Assembly (NCBI GenBank): GCA_023701165.1 | Contig: JAMPXL010000084.1 | Span: 1 to 5,732, forward strand | Length of the DNA: 5,732 bases | Direction: 5' to 3' | Origin: Geothrix sp. | GTDB lineage: Bacteria > Acidobacteriota > Holophagae > Holophagales > Holophagaceae | Shown here: one piece after another, positions 4,729-5,732 of the stretch | How the letters are laid out: every line of letters begins with the position of its first letter | Position numbering within the stretch: position 1 is the stretch's first letter | Made by a program: the position numbers and the translations under genes | Notes under the pieces: generated by a model | The model's database searches: none | What the model was told of the DNA's origin: nothing | What the model saw: only the letters and a program-made list of their open reading frames with translations

Positions 4729-5732
4729 ATGAGAAAGCCCGCCCCGAAGGGGCCGCGCACCGCGCCCACGACCCGCAAGCCTGCCGCAGGCCGCTCCTCC
4801 GCCGGCCCAGTCCGGACGTCCGGGTCAGCCCGCCCAGCGGCCAGCGCCGCCCGGACAGCGGCCCCGGCGCGGACCTCAGCGCCCGCCCGTCCGGCGGCTG
4901 GTTCCGCGCGGCCCACCTCGGGCGCTCCCGGCCGGCGGCCCGCCATCGACAAGACCCGGCCCGCGGCCAAGCCGGCCCCGCGCAAGGCCGCCCCACCCCG
5001 CCCGGCCGGTGCTCCGGCCCGCAAGCCCCAGGCGGGACAGGACCGCCTCCAGAAGATCCTCGCCGCCGCGGGCGTCGACAGCCGCCGCGCCTGCGAGCAG
5101 ATCATCCTCGACGGCCGCGTGCAGGTGAACGGCAGGACCGTCACGGAACTGGGCACCCGGGCCGATCCGCGCCGGGATGAGATCACCGTGGACCTCCAGC
5201 CCATCGAGCGCGAAGCGCCGGTCTACATCCTCATGAACAAGCCCAAGGGCTACGTCACCACCGTGAAGGACGACCAGGGCCGGCCCACGGTCATGGCCCT
5301 GCTGAAGGGCGTCCCCGGCCGCCTCTACCCCGTGGGCCGCCTCGACTTCAATTCCGAGGGCCTGCTGCTCATGACGAACGATGGCGCCCTGGCCCAGGTG
5401 CTCATGGGGCCCGAGCACGAGATCCCCAAGGTCTACCTGGTGAAGGTGCACCGCAACCTCCGGCCCGAGCTCATGAAGGAGCTGCAGGAGGGCTTCCTGC
5501 TCAGCGGCCGCCGCCTGAAGCCCTGCCACATCGAGATCGCGGAAAAGGGCGACAACCCCTGGCTGAAGGTGACGCTCACCGAAGGCAAGAACCAGCAGAT
5601 CCGCCGGATGTTCGCCGCCGTGGGCCACCCCGTCAGCAAGCTGCGCCGCGTGCAGTTCGGCCCCCTGGCCGATCCCCTGCTGAAGCCCGGCGCCTGGCGC
5701 TTCCTGAACCCCCAGGAGATCGCGGCGATCAA
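4729..5732 (+). CDS. RsuA/RluB-family pseudouridine synthase with basic N-terminal tail (C-terminus beyond window)
   Basis: This enzyme isomerises a specific uridine in ribosomal RNA to pseudouridine. RluB of this family acts on 23S rRNA and RsuA on 16S; the target here cannot be read from sequence, though an rluB-like role is likely. Seen: 334 codons to the window edge with no stop. Residues 1-103 are a low-complexity Ala/Pro/Arg/Lys tail. An S4 RNA-binding domain follows (about 105-152, RLQKILAAAGVDSRRACEQI, then DGRVQVNG). The catalytic domain runs from about 164. GRLDFNSEGLLLMTNDG (203-219) carries the catalytic Asp206, VYLVKV (235-240) the usual Tyr, and EGKNQQIRRMF (285-295) the C-terminal motif, with Gln289 where Arg or His is common. 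The last visible residues, NPQEIAAI, are near the family's normal end, so few codons are missing. The preceding gene ends 42 bp upstream on the same strand with no terminator between, so cotranscription is likely. Confidence 0.94.
   Translation, partial: MRKPAPKGPRTAPTTRKPAAGRSSAGPVRTSGSARPAASAARTAAPARTSAPARPAAGSARPTSGAPGRRPAIDKTRPAAKPAPRKAAPPRPAGAPARKPQAGQDRLQKILAAAGVDSRRACEQIILDGRVQVNGRTVTELGTRADPRRDEITVDLQPIEREAPVYILMNKPKGYVTTVKDDQGRPTVMALLKGVPGRLYPVGRLDFNSEGLLLMTNDGALAQVLMGPEHEIPKVYLVKVHRNLRPELMKELQEGFLLSGRRLKPCHIEIAEKGDNPWLKVTLTEGKNQQIRRMFAAVGHPVSKLRRVQFGPLADPLLKPGAWRFLNPQEIAAI

Noticed and set aside
3966..5180. A 404-codon plus-strand frame spanning two genes
   Set aside because: It crosses the end of the transporter and the start of the pseudouridine synthase in a different frame, with Pro/Gly/Arg-rich low-complexity sequence and no motif.
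4876..5628. A 250-codon minus-strand frame opposite the pseudouridine synthase
   Set aside because: It has no domain and is rich in His, Ala and Gly; the plus strand carries S4 and catalytic motifs.

Overview
The window is a stretch of ordinary, GC-rich bacterial chromosome (roughly two thirds G+C by eye) with tightly packed genes. Protein style, codon use and gene content suggest a high-GC, Gram-negative-like lineage; Acidobacteriota of the Holophaga/Geothrix type would fit. That is a recalled resemblance, not something the sequence proves. I see no mobile element, CRISPR array, tRNA or rRNA.

The window has two divergent halves that meet in an 89-bp intergenic region at 2994-3082. The left half, on the minus strand, is a ferrous-iron uptake (Feo) operon: feoA (2748-2993), then feoB (577-2748), which overlaps feoA by one base (TGATG). 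A 56-residue single-TM, Cys-rich protein of the FeoB-associated type follows at 399-569. It is easy to miss because it is short and lies under larger spurious frames. Beyond it, after 80 bp, is a separate small membrane protein that runs off the left edge (1-318), also on the minus strand and of unknown function.

The right half, on the plus strand, begins with a CDP-alcohol phosphatidyltransferase (3083-3652) for phospholipid headgroup synthesis. Its final base is the first base of an AI-2E/PerM-family membrane protein (3652-4686). After 42 bp comes an RsuA/RluB-type pseudouridine synthase (4729 to beyond the right edge). It has a strong ribosome binding site and an unusual 100-residue basic, Ala/Pro-rich N-terminal extension.

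Functionally, FeoA and FeoB with the Cys-rich partner form a complete Fe(II) import module without FeoC. The plus-strand cluster looks like envelope-lipid and RNA-modification housekeeping genes that share transcription. No wholly new system is apparent. The points most worth a second look are the hidden Cys-rich Feo gene, an imperfect palindrome across the feoA start that could be an operator, and the basic tail of the pseudouridine synthase.
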